A stretch of 64,000 nt of DNA from Hymenobacter negativus (lineage in GTDB: Bacteria; Bacteroidota; Bacteroidia; Cytophagales; Hymenobacteraceae), in assembly GCF_017571495.1 (NCBI RefSeq), contig NZ_JAGETZ010000023.1, forward strand, positions 1 through 64,000, written 5' to 3'. Made by a program: the position numbers and the translations under genes. Each line of letters begins with the position of its first letter. The stretch's first letter is position 1. The notes under the pieces are model-generated. The model was not told the DNA's origin. It was given only the letters and a program-made list of their open reading frames with translations, and ran no database searches. This document shows, in pieces, positions 43,701 through 52,506 of this stretch.

Positions 43701-44177
43701 ATGCAAAAAGCACTGCTTCTTGACCTACTTGCTCAGAATGAAATGACCAGTGGGTCCGTTTTTCATCAAGTAGACTGCACCAATGCCACCTGGCGGCTAA
43801 CCGCAGAAGCCGCCTCGGCGGGCTTTCTGTTGCGCCATGTGGGCGAGACCATCAACCGGTTTGGCTTGTTCCTGGGGCAGCCTACGCCAATAGTCAACAC
43901 CACCATGGGTTACTCCGATAACGGGCAAGGCCGGGATGTGGAAGCCAGCCGCGCATTGGTGGCCGAAGGATTTGCGATGCTGCGCCGCTGCATCGACAGC
44001 ACCCCGGATGCTGCCTGGCAAGAAGCCGTGCCAACACCTTTCTTTGGCCCGGTTACCCGGTTCCGTCTGTTTGCCCACGTCTTGTTCCATAATTCTCACC
44101 ACGCCGGACAAATAGCCTTAACCCTGAAAAGAGGGAATCACAGCCCGCTGTTGGAGCCGCTGGCCCTCCAGAAGTAA
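43701..44177 (+). CDS. DinB-like metal-binding protein
   Basis: 158 residues from the ATG giving MQKALLLDLLAQNE. It has the four-helix pattern of the DinB/YfiT superfamily, with the first His near GFLLRHVGETINRFGLFLGQ and the last pair in FRLFAHVLFHNSHHAGQIAL (H-x-x-x-H near the C-terminus). Members bind a divalent metal and often act as bacillithiol or other thiol transferases; the thiol here is unknown. It runs into the DGPF gene after 26 nt and is probably in one operon with it and the sigma factor. Confidence 0.8.
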   Translation: MQKALLLDLLAQNEMTSGSVFHQVDCTNATWRLTAEAASAGFLLRHVGETINRFGLFLGQPTPIVNTTMGYSDNGQGRDVEASRALVAEGFAMLRRCIDSTPDAAWQEAVPTPFFGPVTRFRLFAHVLFHNSHHAGQIALTLKRGNHSPLLEPLALQK

Positions 44178-44203
44178 GGCATCTGCCTATCCATCACAAC
44201 CTC

Positions 44204-44560
44204 ATGGATGAATACCTAATTCTCATGCGCCTGGACTTGATTACCAAAGGGGCGCAGCCTTCGCCGGAGCAACTGCAGCAGTACATGCAGCAGTATCAGG
44301 ACTGGGTGGCAACCCTCACCGCGCAAGGCCGCTTTGTGAGTGGCACGGGCTTGTCCACTGAAGGACGCGTACTCAAGGCCGGCAACGTGGTGCTGGATGG
44401 CCCGTTCGCGGAAACCAAGGAGGCTCTTGCCGGCTTTATTACCATCCGGGCACGGGACTTTGACGAGGCCATGGGCTGGGCCCAGGCGTGCCCCATCTTG
44501 CGGGCCGAAGGCAACAGCGTCGAAGTCCGCCGAATCAGTACGGTACACGAACCCGAATAA
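44204..44560 (+). CDS. YCII/DGPF-domain protein
   Basis: 118 residues. The DGPF signature is clear: GNVVLDGPFAETKEALAGF, preceded by MDEYLILMRLD and followed by ARDFDEAMGWAQACPILRAE. The family forms dimeric alpha-beta barrels of unknown catalytic role. DGPF genes regularly sit just ahead of ECF sigma factors with a long C-terminal extension (ECF42 group), exactly as here, where the sigma gene starts 24 nt later. A role in controlling or sensing for that sigma factor is inferred from the pairing. Confidence 0.85.
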   Translation: MDEYLILMRLDLITKGAQPSPEQLQQYMQQYQDWVATLTAQGRFVSGTGLSTEGRVLKAGNVVLDGPFAETKEALAGFITIRARDFDEAMGWAQACPILRAEGNSVEVRRISTVHEPE

Positions 44561-44584
44561 ATTCAGCACGAGCGCCGCTAACGC

Positions 44585-45811
44585 ATGGACCACCCTGAAT
44601 TGCTCCCTCACCTGTTTCGAACCGAATACCACAAGCTGGTGGCCGTACTGGCACGGCGTTTTGGCTTCGCGCAGTTGGAAACAGCGGAAGACCTGGTCAG
44701 CGAGACCTTCTTCACGGCCGCCCAAACCTGGGGACCCAATGGCTTGCCGCCCAACCCCGTAGCCTGGCTTTACCGGGTGGCCCAAAACAAAGCCACAACG
44801 CACCTGCAGCGTGCGCGTGCCCACCAGGCATTTAGCGCGGTCCAGGCCCCTAACTCGGCCAGTCAGCCGGAAGTGGAACTCTCGGCTCAGAACATTCAGG
44901 ATAGCCAACTGGCCATGATGTTTGCCATTTGCCATCCGGCGCTGGCCCCCGCCGCTCAGATGGGCTTGTCGCTGCGCGTGCTCTGCGGCTTTGGAATCGA
45001 GGAAATTGCCGGGGCCTTTTTAACCAACAAGGAAACCATTCAGAAGCGCTTGTTTCGAGCCAAAGCTGCCCTGCGCAAAGTCGGCACAGCCATTGAGCTG
45101 CCGGGCCCGGCGCAGTTGGAGCAAGGGCTGGAGGCGGTGCTCGGCACGATTTACTTGTTGTTCAACGAAGGGTACTATTCAGCGCACAGAAACCAGTTGA
45201 TTCGAAAAGAGTTGTGCTTTGAGGCCATTCGGCTGGCCACCCTGCTGGTAGAAAACACGCTTACTGCCCGGCCGGAAGTATATGCGCTGCTGGCCTTGAT
45301 GTGCTTTCACGCCTCCCGGCTAGAGGCCCGCCTGGACCCGCACGGCGATATAATTTTTTACGAGCAGCAGGATTCCAGCCGATGGAACGAGGAATGGGTG
45401 CGGAAAGGGGGCTATTTTTTGCAACGGGCTGCGGCTGGCAATTCCCTTTCCAAATACCACTTGGAAGCCGGCCTCGCCTTTTGGAGCACGACGCAAGCCG
45501 ACACGCCAGCAAAATGGGCCAGTATGCTGCAACTCCATGACCTGTTGCGGCAGGTGGACGCTTCGCCGCTCGCTGCGCTGAGCCGGACCTACGTGCTGGC
45601 TAAAGTGGCTGGCAAGCAAGCCGCCATTGCGGCGGCCGAACAACTTTCCCTCACCAGCCACCCGCTATACTGGGCCTTGCTCGGCGAGTTGTACCGAGGC
45701 CTGGATGATGGAAGAGCCGCCGAGCATTTACGCCAAGCCTATCAACTGGCTAAGAGCGCGCCGGATAAGCGCGCCATCCAGCGGAAGCTAATCGAGGTGA
45801 AAAAGGGCTAA
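44585..45811 (+). CDS. ECF sigma factor with long C-terminal extension (ECF42-type)
   Basis: 408 residues, about twice a normal ECF factor. Region 2 is at about 10-80 (FRTEYHKLVAVLARRFGFAQ, LETAEDLVSETFFTAAQTWG, WLYRVAQNKATTHLQRA) and region 4 at about 130-175 (LSLRVLCGFGIEEIAGAFLT, KETIQKRLFRAKAAL). The remaining 230 residues form the DUF6596/TPR-like extension (LFNEGYYSAHRN, RPEVYALLALMCFHASRLEA). No anti-sigma gene is adjacent; in this group the extension itself is thought to control activity. It follows the DGPF gene. Confidence 0.88.
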   Translation: MDHPELLPHLFRTEYHKLVAVLARRFGFAQLETAEDLVSETFFTAAQTWGPNGLPPNPVAWLYRVAQNKATTHLQRARAHQAFSAVQAPNSASQPEVELSAQNIQDSQLAMMFAICHPALAPAAQMGLSLRVLCGFGIEEIAGAFLTNKETIQKRLFRAKAALRKVGTAIELPGPAQLEQGLEAVLGTIYLLFNEGYYSAHRNQLIRKELCFEAIRLATLLVENTLTARPEVYALLALMCFHASRLEARLDPHGDIIFYEQQDSSRWNEEWVRKGGYFLQRAAAGNSLSKYHLEAGLAFWSTTQADTPAKWASMLQLHDLLRQVDASPLAALSRTYVLAKVAGKQAAIAAAEQLSLTSHPLYWALLGELYRGLDDGRAAEHLRQAYQLAKSAPDKRAIQRKLIEVKKG

Positions 45812-45866
45812 GCTCGGCCACTACGACCAAAGCCAGAAGCTGGCCTAAGGGTCCATTCCATTCGGC

Positions 45867-46180
45867 TCAAAGCGGGTGGCTGTAGGACACCTTCCGGATG
45901 GTGGCCTACTGCTGGAAAGGCGCCTCCACACCGGGCTGGTCTAGACGGTGCAGGTCGCTGAAAACGAAATGACCAAATGACAGAGTGCGGTATTCCCAAG
46001 CAAACCGGGTGTTCAGCCCGCCCTACTGACTGACAGTGTTGTACTGGTAGAAGCCGGTGAGTTGCACCTTGGGCGTTAAGAAGATGCGCAGCTTCGGCGC
46101 TACCAAGTGCGTGTGCACGGTTCCGTAGTACCCTACTAACTGGCTTACGGCCCGGCTACTGTTGCGAATGCTGCTGCTTT
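45867..46180 (-). pseudogene. C-terminal fragment of an outer-membrane (DUF5916-like) beta-barrel protein
   Basis: One frame reads LVGYYGTVHTHLVAPKLRIF, LTPKVQLTGFYQYNTVSQ, a stop, GGLNTRFAWEYRTLSFGHF, VFSDLHRLDQPGVEAPFQQ, a second stop, ATIRKVSYSHPL and a final stop at 45867. The ending with paired aromatic strands resembles the C-terminal strands of DUF5916 and related outer-membrane proteins. Everything upstream is lost. Confidence 0.6.
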
Positions 46181-46284
46181 TGGCGAGACTAGTGTTGTTT
46201 TTGCCTGGCCAACTAGAACAACAACACGTCTCTGCCTGGCTCCTAAAAGCACGGATAACTACCGACTTACTTCGCCCAACCTCT

Positions 46285-46319
46285 TACAATGATTACCTTT
46301 TGGACCAAACTTTTAACCT
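46285..46319 (-). repeat. isolated cassette repeat copy
   Basis: Minus strand: GTTAAAAGTTTGGTCCAAAA, then GGTAATCATTG. It closely matches the isolated copy at 25268. It overlaps the 3' end of the small minus-strand reading frame at 46313-46555. Confidence 0.6.
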
Positions 46320-46555
46320 CCGCCAACATCGTACATCGACGATAATAACACGCCCTTAGCTTTGCCCAGCACGATGTCCTGCTTACACAGCGCCTGCTGC
46401 CCGTACTTCGTGCATTCAAAGGCAAAGGCACGCTCTGGTTTAGCCAGGATGGCAAAAATGGCCAAGGGACTTTTGTGAGGTATGTTGCGGGGCGGGTCCA
46501 AGTTCAGAAGTTGGCGCTTAGCCGCCACTTTCGGCGACTGAAAGCCGAGTTGCAT
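46313..46555 (-). CDS. doubtful hypothetical protein
   Basis: 80 residues starting MQLGFQSPKVAAKRQLLNLD. The frame is open and its composition is acceptable (KPERAFAFECTKYGQQALCK), but nothing supports function. Its last codons overlap the cassette repeat, so it could be a one-gene unit like the gene at 62226. Confidence 0.3.
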   Translation of the reverse strand: MQLGFQSPKVAAKRQLLNLDPPRNIPHKSPLAIFAILAKPERAFAFECTKYGQQALCKQDIVLGKAKGVLLSSMYDVGGG

Positions 46556-46578
46556 TTCTTTTCTTAACCTGAAATTTA

Positions 46579-47394
46579 ATGGGTAACGTTGCCGCCATGG
46601 AGATGCAAGCAGGACAATACATGGGCCAGGTGCCCTTTTCTGCTAGCATGGGAGGTGTCATCCTCGCCACTTCTCAGCACGAGTTTGGCGCTATCCTTCC
46701 TGCGCACTACCACGTTAATCCGCATTTTACTTTCGTGCTGGAAGGCCGGTATGAAGAGGCGTTTGCGGGCCAGCGGGTACAATGTCAGCGCGGGGACTTA
46801 CTGTATCACCCTGCGGGTTGTGAGCACTTCAACCGCTTCGAGCACGCGGGCGCCGCGTGCTTCAACGTAGAAATCTCGCCGGACTTTCTACTGCCGGGCA
46901 AGGGGTTGCGAGCCATGCAGCAGCAGCGGGTGCTGGAAGCTCCTCAGATGAAACAGTTGTTGCGGTCCATCCTGCAGGAAGTGACGCAACCCGACTGCTT
47001 TTCGGAAAGCGTTGTTGTGGGCACGGCCCTGCAATTAACGGGCTTGTTTATGCGCGAGCAGAGCCCACGGTTGGCGGAGTCCCAGGCCATACGGCGCGTA
47101 AAAGCATTGCTAAACGACGCGTCGTCGCAGGCGCTATCATTGCTGGAAATGAGCCAGACCGCGGGCATGTCGGCCTCTTACTTATGCCGGGAGTTCAAGC
47201 GGGCGACCGGCCTGACCCTGGGTGAGTACGCCCGGCAGCAGAAGGTGGCGCGCGTCTGCCAACTGCTGGCTCACACGCGGCTGACAACCGAGGAAATTGC
47301 CTTTGAAGTGGGATTCACAGATGCAAGTTACTTAACCCGGGTCTTCAAAAAAGTGATGGGAATCACGCCGGGAGACTACCGAAAAATGCTTTAG
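46579..47394 (+). CDS. AraC-family transcriptional regulator
   Basis: 271 residues. N-terminal cupin-type sensor domain (AHYHVNPHFTFVLEGRYEEA, GDLLYHPAGCEHFNRFE) and a C-terminal AraC domain with two helix-turn-helices (LSLLEMSQTAGMSASYLCRE, FKRATGLTLGEYARQQKVAR, TTEEIAFEVGFTDASYLTRV). Ligand unknown. It is about 100 nt upstream of the M1-like peptidase gene in the same direction and may control it. Confidence 0.88.
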   Translation: MGNVAAMEMQAGQYMGQVPFSASMGGVILATSQHEFGAILPAHYHVNPHFTFVLEGRYEEAFAGQRVQCQRGDLLYHPAGCEHFNRFEHAGAACFNVEISPDFLLPGKGLRAMQQQRVLEAPQMKQLLRSILQEVTQPDCFSESVVVGTALQLTGLFMREQSPRLAESQAIRRVKALLNDASSQALSLLEMSQTAGMSASYLCREFKRATGLTLGEYARQQKVARVCQLLAHTRLTTEEIAFEVGFTDASYLTRVFKKVMGITPGDYRKML

Positions 47395-47491
47395 CAGCAA
47401 TTCTGTCCAAGCTTGGGCAATTCTGTCCAAGAATGTAGCCAGCGACTCATGGGTTCTTTGCAACGGCAGCCTAAGCTGCTGCTTCGCTCCT

Positions 47492-49501
47492 ATGAAAACT
47501 TTACACGTTTGGGTTTGTAGCACGCTATTGTTGAGCTGCTTTGCGGCAGTGGCTCAACCGTCGCCAGTGGCTCGATACGATATGCGAATTGAAGCCAGGT
47601 TACCGGAAAAAAACCTGCAGGTGCAGGGCACCTTCGCCTTCGATGCCGATGACCAAACGAGGGATTCTGTAGACGTGGTCGTGAATAAAAACATGGGCCG
47701 GCCAACCTTTCGCCTGCTCTCGCCCAAACAGCCGCAATTTGTGGTGAAAGAGGTGCCGGCCGCTGATGGGCAGGCCGTTTACCGATTCCTTTTCTCTCCC
47801 CGACTGGTCCCGCATCAGACCGTGCGCATAGGCTTTGCCTACCAGGGCGGCACGTTGCCAGCAGCTCAGTTCTTTCTCGACAGCGCATACTGCATGGCTG
47901 GGGGCTACGGTGTGGCCTGGTACCCGCAGGTGCTGGCCCGGCAAGCGGACAATTCCACAAGCACCATGGAGGGTACGGGTACCATCCGCGTTACCACAGC
48001 TCGGCGGTTTACCCCCGTTATCATGGGCAGCCAGTTCCACTCAATCGGGAAGGGCAAGCTGCTTACCACGGAATTTACGGTGCGAACCCCAGCCATCTTC
48101 TCCTTATTTGTGGGCCACTACATCCGCTCGGACTATTCAGGGCCGCTGCCTATCGGCGCTTACCGGCTCACGCGCGACACCGTCACGAGTGCCTACGTGC
48201 GCAAGTGTGCACGTATTATTGAGGAGCTGAGCCAGGAATTCGGGCCATATGCTTTCGGTAGCTTCAACATTGTCGAATATCCGGATGAGGTCGCCGCGAA
48301 GCTGGGAATCGGCGGCATCAGCGAGTGCGCAGGCATTGCACTGCCCAGCGCCAGCTTTGGAAAGCCGTTCAATTACGCCCTTTTTGGTTATGAACTCGGG
48401 CACCAGTGGTGGGGCAATGCTGTGCGGTCAACCGGCAAAAAAGGTACGGGCATCTTAAGCGAAGCCATGGCCCAATACGGTTCGCTGCAAGTGGTCAAGC
48501 GTTTCGACCCCACCCAGACCGAACAGTACCGCCGCACGGGTTATCCGGGCTACAACAAGGAGCAGTCGGGACTGGGCTACCTGACGCTGGTGGCCAGCGG
48601 CTCGGATACCGCCTTGCAGAACGTGAGCAGTGCCGAGGCGCATTCCATCGGCGACAGCAAAGGCTTTTTGGTGCTGGAGCTGCTAGCTGAAACCATCGGC
48701 AAAGAGCGCATGCGGGCGGCCCTGCACCACCTAACCACCAAGTACCGGGACCATCCCTTGACGTGGGAGAACTTTCTGAACGAAATCCAGCAAGCCGCCG
48801 GGCAGGACCTGGCTTGGTTCTACGAGCAGTGGCTGAACCGGACCGGCGCGCCCGAGTGGACGCTGTCCTGGCAGCTGAGCGGACAAGGACAAGTGGCCCT
48901 CAAGGTCGTGCAGCCGCCCCGTACTGCCTACCGATTACGGTTAGACGCCGAACTTATTAGCACCGCCGGGAAAACCGTTCGGTGTGTGGTAGAAGTCGCG
49001 GGTGCTACGACTACCCTCCGCCAGGAGGTGCCCCCTGATTTTATCGTGCAACAAGTGCGGCTGGACCCGGAGTTTAAGGTGCTGCACTGGAGCGAAGAGT
49101 ACCGCGCCCGGGCCATGGTCCTGGCCGACGCTTCTCGGGTGAGAAACCTGTGGCTGTCGGGCAAGGTACCCGAAGCCTTGGCGATGGGCGAAGCGGCCTT
49201 GGCCAAAGTGTCGCAGCCTGACCCGTACGGGGCCGAATTTGCGCTTTGCTTCGAGTTGGGCTTTCTGCAGGCCAGGCGGTCCCGTCAAAGCCCGGCTTTC
49301 CGGGAAGAAGCCATTGCTTACTTTTTGCGGGCTGTCCGGTGTCCGGTGCGAGAACCGCAGGGGCTTACCAACGCCTATCTGCTTTTGGCCAAATTGGCCC
49401 AGGCAAAAGGGGATAAGGAATTGTTTGCCTGGGCCAGAAGCTGCGCTTTGACAGCGGACGCGCTGACGGGCAACGCAGAGGGAGTAGCCAGCAGGTTGTA
49501 A
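47492..49501 (+). CDS. M1-family peptidase-like secreted protein with altered zinc motif
   Basis: 669 residues with signal peptide MKTLHVWVCSTLLLSCFAAV. The aminopeptidase-N-like fold is recognisable: beta-sandwich N-domain, a GIGGISECAGIALP loop in the place of the exopeptidase GAMEN motif, and YELGHQWWGN where HELGHQWWGN is expected, so the first zinc His is Tyr300 (codon TAT, one change from CAT). The second His (304) remains, and a Glu sits at 324. The C-terminus adds a helical region (SKGFLVLELLAETIGKERMR, WENFLNEIQQAAGQDLAWFY) and about 150 extra residues. Catalysis is doubtful; the rest of the gene is intact. Confidence 0.75.
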   Translation: MKTLHVWVCSTLLLSCFAAVAQPSPVARYDMRIEARLPEKNLQVQGTFAFDADDQTRDSVDVVVNKNMGRPTFRLLSPKQPQFVVKEVPAADGQAVYRFLFSPRLVPHQTVRIGFAYQGGTLPAAQFFLDSAYCMAGGYGVAWYPQVLARQADNSTSTMEGTGTIRVTTARRFTPVIMGSQFHSIGKGKLLTTEFTVRTPAIFSLFVGHYIRSDYSGPLPIGAYRLTRDTVTSAYVRKCARIIEELSQEFGPYAFGSFNIVEYPDEVAAKLGIGGISECAGIALPSASFGKPFNYALFGYELGHQWWGNAVRSTGKKGTGILSEAMAQYGSLQVVKRFDPTQTEQYRRTGYPGYNKEQSGLGYLTLVASGSDTALQNVSSAEAHSIGDSKGFLVLELLAETIGKERMRAALHHLTTKYRDHPLTWENFLNEIQQAAGQDLAWFYEQWLNRTGAPEWTLSWQLSGQGQVALKVVQPPRTAYRLRLDAELISTAGKTVRCVVEVAGATTTLRQEVPPDFIVQQVRLDPEFKVLHWSEEYRARAMVLADASRVRNLWLSGKVPEALAMGEAALAKVSQPDPYGAEFALCFELGFLQARRSRQSPAFREEAIAYFLRAVRCPVREPQGLTNAYLLLAKLAQAKGDKELFAWARSCALTADALTGNAEGVASRL

Positions 49502-49641
49502 CGTTTCGGGCGTGCCCACTGGCAAGCATTCGGCATGCGCTATTTGGTTCTATAACAGCGGTACTCCGAGTACATCATATTTCACCGCACTACCTGTTGG
49601 AGCAACTTCCTGTATTCCGTTTGAGCTGAACATGAAGCCAG

Positions 49642-50043
49642 ATGAACATACCTTTCAAGCCGGCCGGGTACACGTCCGTTTCCCCTTACTTCGTCGTCGA
49701 GGGCGCCCAGCAGCTGGCAGACTTGCTGCGCGAGCTGTTTGGCGCCGTGGAATTGCGACGCTTCGCGGGGCCGAACGGCACGGTGGGGCACTTGGAACTG
49801 CAGCTCGATGACTCCGTGCTCATGCTTGCGGATGCCATGCCTACCTACCCGGCCAATCGGCTTTTGCTGCACGTGTACGTGCCGGACGTGCACGCCACCT
49901 ACGCCCGGGCGCTGGCCCTGGGGTGTGAAGCCGTAGAGGCCCCAGTGAACAAACCTGGCGACCCGGACATACGGGGCACGTCCCGTGACTTTGCGGGCAA
50001 CACCTGGGCCATCGGCATGCAAGCCGCGGCCGTCCATAACTGA
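49642..50043 (+). CDS. VOC/glyoxalase-fold protein (PhnB-like)
   Basis: 133 residues. Two beta-alpha-beta-beta-beta modules: MNIPFKPAGYTSVSPYFVVE, FGAVELRRFAGPNGTVGHLE and LLLHVYVPDVHATYARALAL, with DPDIRGTSRDFAGNTWAIGM at the end. The last block is typical of PhnB-like VOC proteins. Metal ligands are His or Glu residues of the HLEL and HVYV blocks. Substrate unknown. It is followed 70 nt later by the DUF4287 gene. Confidence 0.8.
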   Translation: MNIPFKPAGYTSVSPYFVVEGAQQLADLLRELFGAVELRRFAGPNGTVGHLELQLDDSVLMLADAMPTYPANRLLLHVYVPDVHATYARALALGCEAVEAPVNKPGDPDIRGTSRDFAGNTWAIGMQAAAVHN

Positions 50044-50116
50044 TTCTTACCGGTCAGTATCTTGGCACGCCGCAATACCAACCCTTTTTCAATTAGCCAG
50101 TTACAAACCCAAAGCC

Positions 50117-50335
50117 ATGTCTTTTCAAGCTTACATCGACAACATTAAAGCTAAAACGGGTAAAAGTCCTGATGACTTTAAGCAACTCGCGGAAGCAAAA
50201 GGATTCTTGCAGGATGGGCAGCTAGTTGCTTCAATTAAGGCAACTGTCATCACGAATTGGCTCAAGGAAGAATTTGAACTGGGGCATGGGCATGCAATGG
50301 CCATCTACGCCAGCTTTAAAGGCAAGACGGAATAA
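50117..50335 (+). CDS. DUF4287 domain protein
   Basis: 72 residues from the ATG giving MSFQAYIDNIKAKTGKSPDD. The whole protein is one DUF4287 unit (FKQLAEAKGFLQ, ATVITNWLKEEFELGHGHAM, AIYASFKGK). The function of the family is not known. It lies directly after the VOC gene. Confidence 0.85.
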   Translation: MSFQAYIDNIKAKTGKSPDDFKQLAEAKGFLQDGQLVASIKATVITNWLKEEFELGHGHAMAIYASFKGKTE

Positions 50336-50552
50336 GATAAGTAGGGCCTGGTGAAGGCATTGCCTCAGCAGTTCGCTTTCATATCCTTTCCATCTTGTTC
50401 CTTCATTAAGGCCGTCACACCACACCCCACGAACGTAATCAGCTCCCGTGTGGCGGGACCAGTTCCTCGCCTCGTGCTTGTTCAATTTTCCCACAAGGGC
50501 AATTGCTTTCATCTCCAGCCGCTGAGTCTTCTACCCCATTTTTAGACTTTCC

Positions 50553-51668
50553 GTGAAGTTCTACCTGCAAGCAATTAGCTGTCTGTTACTCATCGAGTCG
50601 AAGGGCGCCGATTCCGTCCCGCCCGCAGTAGAGTTGCATGTGCCATTTGCGCCCGCCGTGGTGCGCATTGCCGGTCAGCCTACCCTGTACTACGAATTGC
50701 TGCTGACGAACCCAACCGCGGATACGCTCAACGTCCAGGAACTACGCGTCGTGAATGAGGCCGACTCGGCGGTGGCCGTGTTAGAAGTAGCCGCTTTAGC
50801 TGCCCGCTTTGGCCGCGCCGGCCCGCCTTCCACCAGCGTGCTCCCTGGCGCAACCCAAGTACTTTATCTCGAAGTAGGACTGCCTGCCGAGGCCTCGGTT
50901 AAGCAACTGGGTCATCACCTGACCTACACCTACCGCCAGGGAGTTCAAAAACGGGTGGCGCATAGCCGGAGCCCGTGGCTGCCAATCAAGCAGCAGCTCG
51001 CCCCCGTATTCGGTCCGCCCTTGCGTGGGGGCCCTTGGGCAGCCGTGTACGAGCCGTCGTGGGAGCGGGGACACCGCCGGGTACGCTACACCATTGATGG
51101 CAAAACGCGCATTCCCGGGCGCTACGCCATCGACTTTATTAAACTTGATTTGCAAGGCAGCTACGCCCGCACCGACGAGAACGTGGTGGGCAACTGGTAC
51201 GGCTACGGGGCTGATGTGCTGGCTGTGCGCGACGGCGTGGTGGTAGCGGCCCAGAATGATTTTCCCGAAAGCCCAACGCTGGCCGCCCATCCCGCTTATT
51301 CGGCGGCGCAGGCAACTGGCAACTACATCGCCTTGGACCTGGGCCGGCAACAGACGGCTTTTTACGAGCATCTGCGCCCCGGCAGCCTTCGCGTACGACC
51401 GGGCCAGCACGTCAAACAGGGTCAGGTGCTGGCGCAAATCAGTTTCACGGGCCAGACGACCGGCCCGCACCTGCACTTTCACGTCGCCGATGCTCCTTCG
51501 GCGCTAGGCGCTGAAGGAGAAGCCTATTCCTTCGCCCGTTTCACTCAACTGGGGACTTACCCGGATTTCAACCAGTTTGGCAAGCGGCCCTGGACGGCTA
51601 GTGGCTCTCAGCCCGCCTTGTTCGTCGAGGAACGGCCAGCGGCCAATTCGGTAATCCAATTTGAATAG
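50553..51668 (+). CDS. secreted M23-family metallopeptidase-like protein
   Basis: 371 residues from a GTG start; the N-terminal hydrophobic segment (KFYLQAISCLLLIESKG) is a weak signal peptide. An N-terminal beta domain is followed by the M23 fold (about 190-330): IPGRYAIDFIKLDLQ, ADVLAVRDGVVVAAQNDFPE, YIALDLGRQQTAFYEHLRPG, VRPGQHVKQGQVLAQISFTG and TTGPHLHFHVAD. The H-x-H zinc and catalytic pair is present. In the first zinc motif the usual His (H-x-G-x-D) appears as Arg-Tyr (GRYAIDF), with a His about 20 residues earlier, so the site may be modified. It would act on peptidoglycan or other peptides in the envelope. Confidence 0.8.
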   Translation: MKFYLQAISCLLLIESKGADSVPPAVELHVPFAPAVVRIAGQPTLYYELLLTNPTADTLNVQELRVVNEADSAVAVLEVAALAARFGRAGPPSTSVLPGATQVLYLEVGLPAEASVKQLGHHLTYTYRQGVQKRVAHSRSPWLPIKQQLAPVFGPPLRGGPWAAVYEPSWERGHRRVRYTIDGKTRIPGRYAIDFIKLDLQGSYARTDENVVGNWYGYGADVLAVRDGVVVAAQNDFPESPTLAAHPAYSAAQATGNYIALDLGRQQTAFYEHLRPGSLRVRPGQHVKQGQVLAQISFTGQTTGPHLHFHVADAPSALGAEGEAYSFARFTQLGTYPDFNQFGKRPWTASGSQPALFVEERPAANSVIQFE

Positions 51669-51897
51669 CCCGGAGCGGAAACAACCAAGCAGCTGGCTGT
51701 ACCCACCAACTGCATTTCCGTCTGAACTACTCGTCGGTGCAAGCTCAGCAAAAGCTGGTGAAGGCCAGCGTCGCTTACCTCTACCACGAAGCGTATGAAC
51801 AGTGCTACCCAGTCAGCTCGGTGAGGACAACCAGTGATGTGCAAGTATTCCAGAAGAGTGCTTCATGAGGTAATATGACCAAGTTAAAATGAGCTGA

Positions 51898-52305
51898 CTA
51901 CGCTAGTGCTACCACTAGCGCATGGGTATCTTCCAGCAGCCTGTAGCGCACTATTTTTCCCTGCACCATAGTTAATGAGATAAAGAAGGGGGAGGTGAAC
52001 AACCGGCCTGTTTGCGTTAGGGTGCTGGAAAAGGTTCCGGTAACGATGGCCACCGGGCCCTCCACAAGCAAGTGCTCCAGATGTGCATCCACTGGCACGG
52101 TGTGCGCAAACAGCAACTCAAAAAACTGCTGAATTTCGGCGCGCTGCTGGCGCGGTCCCAGCCACGGCGCCAGGTCGCGGGCACCCGGCACGTCCCAGTC
52201 CACCCGGTCGGCAAAGCACATCATCAGGGTGGGAACGTCGCGGGCAGCCAGGGCCTGCAAGTAGGTGCTGACCAACAGGCGGGTATCGAAAAGAAGGGGA
52301 GCCAT
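51898..52305 (-). CDS. NTF2/SnoaL-like protein
   Basis: 135 residues from the internal ATG giving MAPLLFDTRLLVSTYLQALA; a longer frame reaches 52407, but its extra N-terminus is poor and overlaps the divergent promoter. The NTF2-like cone is seen in DVPTLMMCFADRVDWDVPGA, QQFFELLFAHTVPVDAHLEH and LLVEGPVAIVTGTFSSTLTQ. Such proteins are ester or epoxide hydrolase-like or have no enzymatic role. It is divergent from the AraC regulator at 52507, which is therefore its likely controller. Confidence 0.8.
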   Translation of the reverse strand: MAPLLFDTRLLVSTYLQALAARDVPTLMMCFADRVDWDVPGARDLAPWLGPRQQRAEIQQFFELLFAHTVPVDAHLEHLLVEGPVAIVTGTFSSTLTQTGRLFTSPFFISLTMVQGKIVRYRLLEDTHALVVALA

Positions 52306-52506
52306 AGGAGGCAGGCAATAAAGTAAAAAATCGGCGAGGGCTACGCGGGTGCTGAGGCACCAGCCTATCAGTTGGTTTGGCAAAAGTGCCAGCAGCTTGC
52401 CCCGCACTCTTTACCTTCAGACGTCATTTAATTGCTTTATCACGCCATGGGTGCATTCGCAGGCGAACGGGCTGCTACCTTCACCAGGCTCACTTACGGT
52501 TGTTCT

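Noticed and set aside
51669..51868. Plus-strand fragment reading VQAQQKLVKASVAYLYHEAY
   Set aside because: Short, without start or family; may be a gene scrap but cannot be supported.
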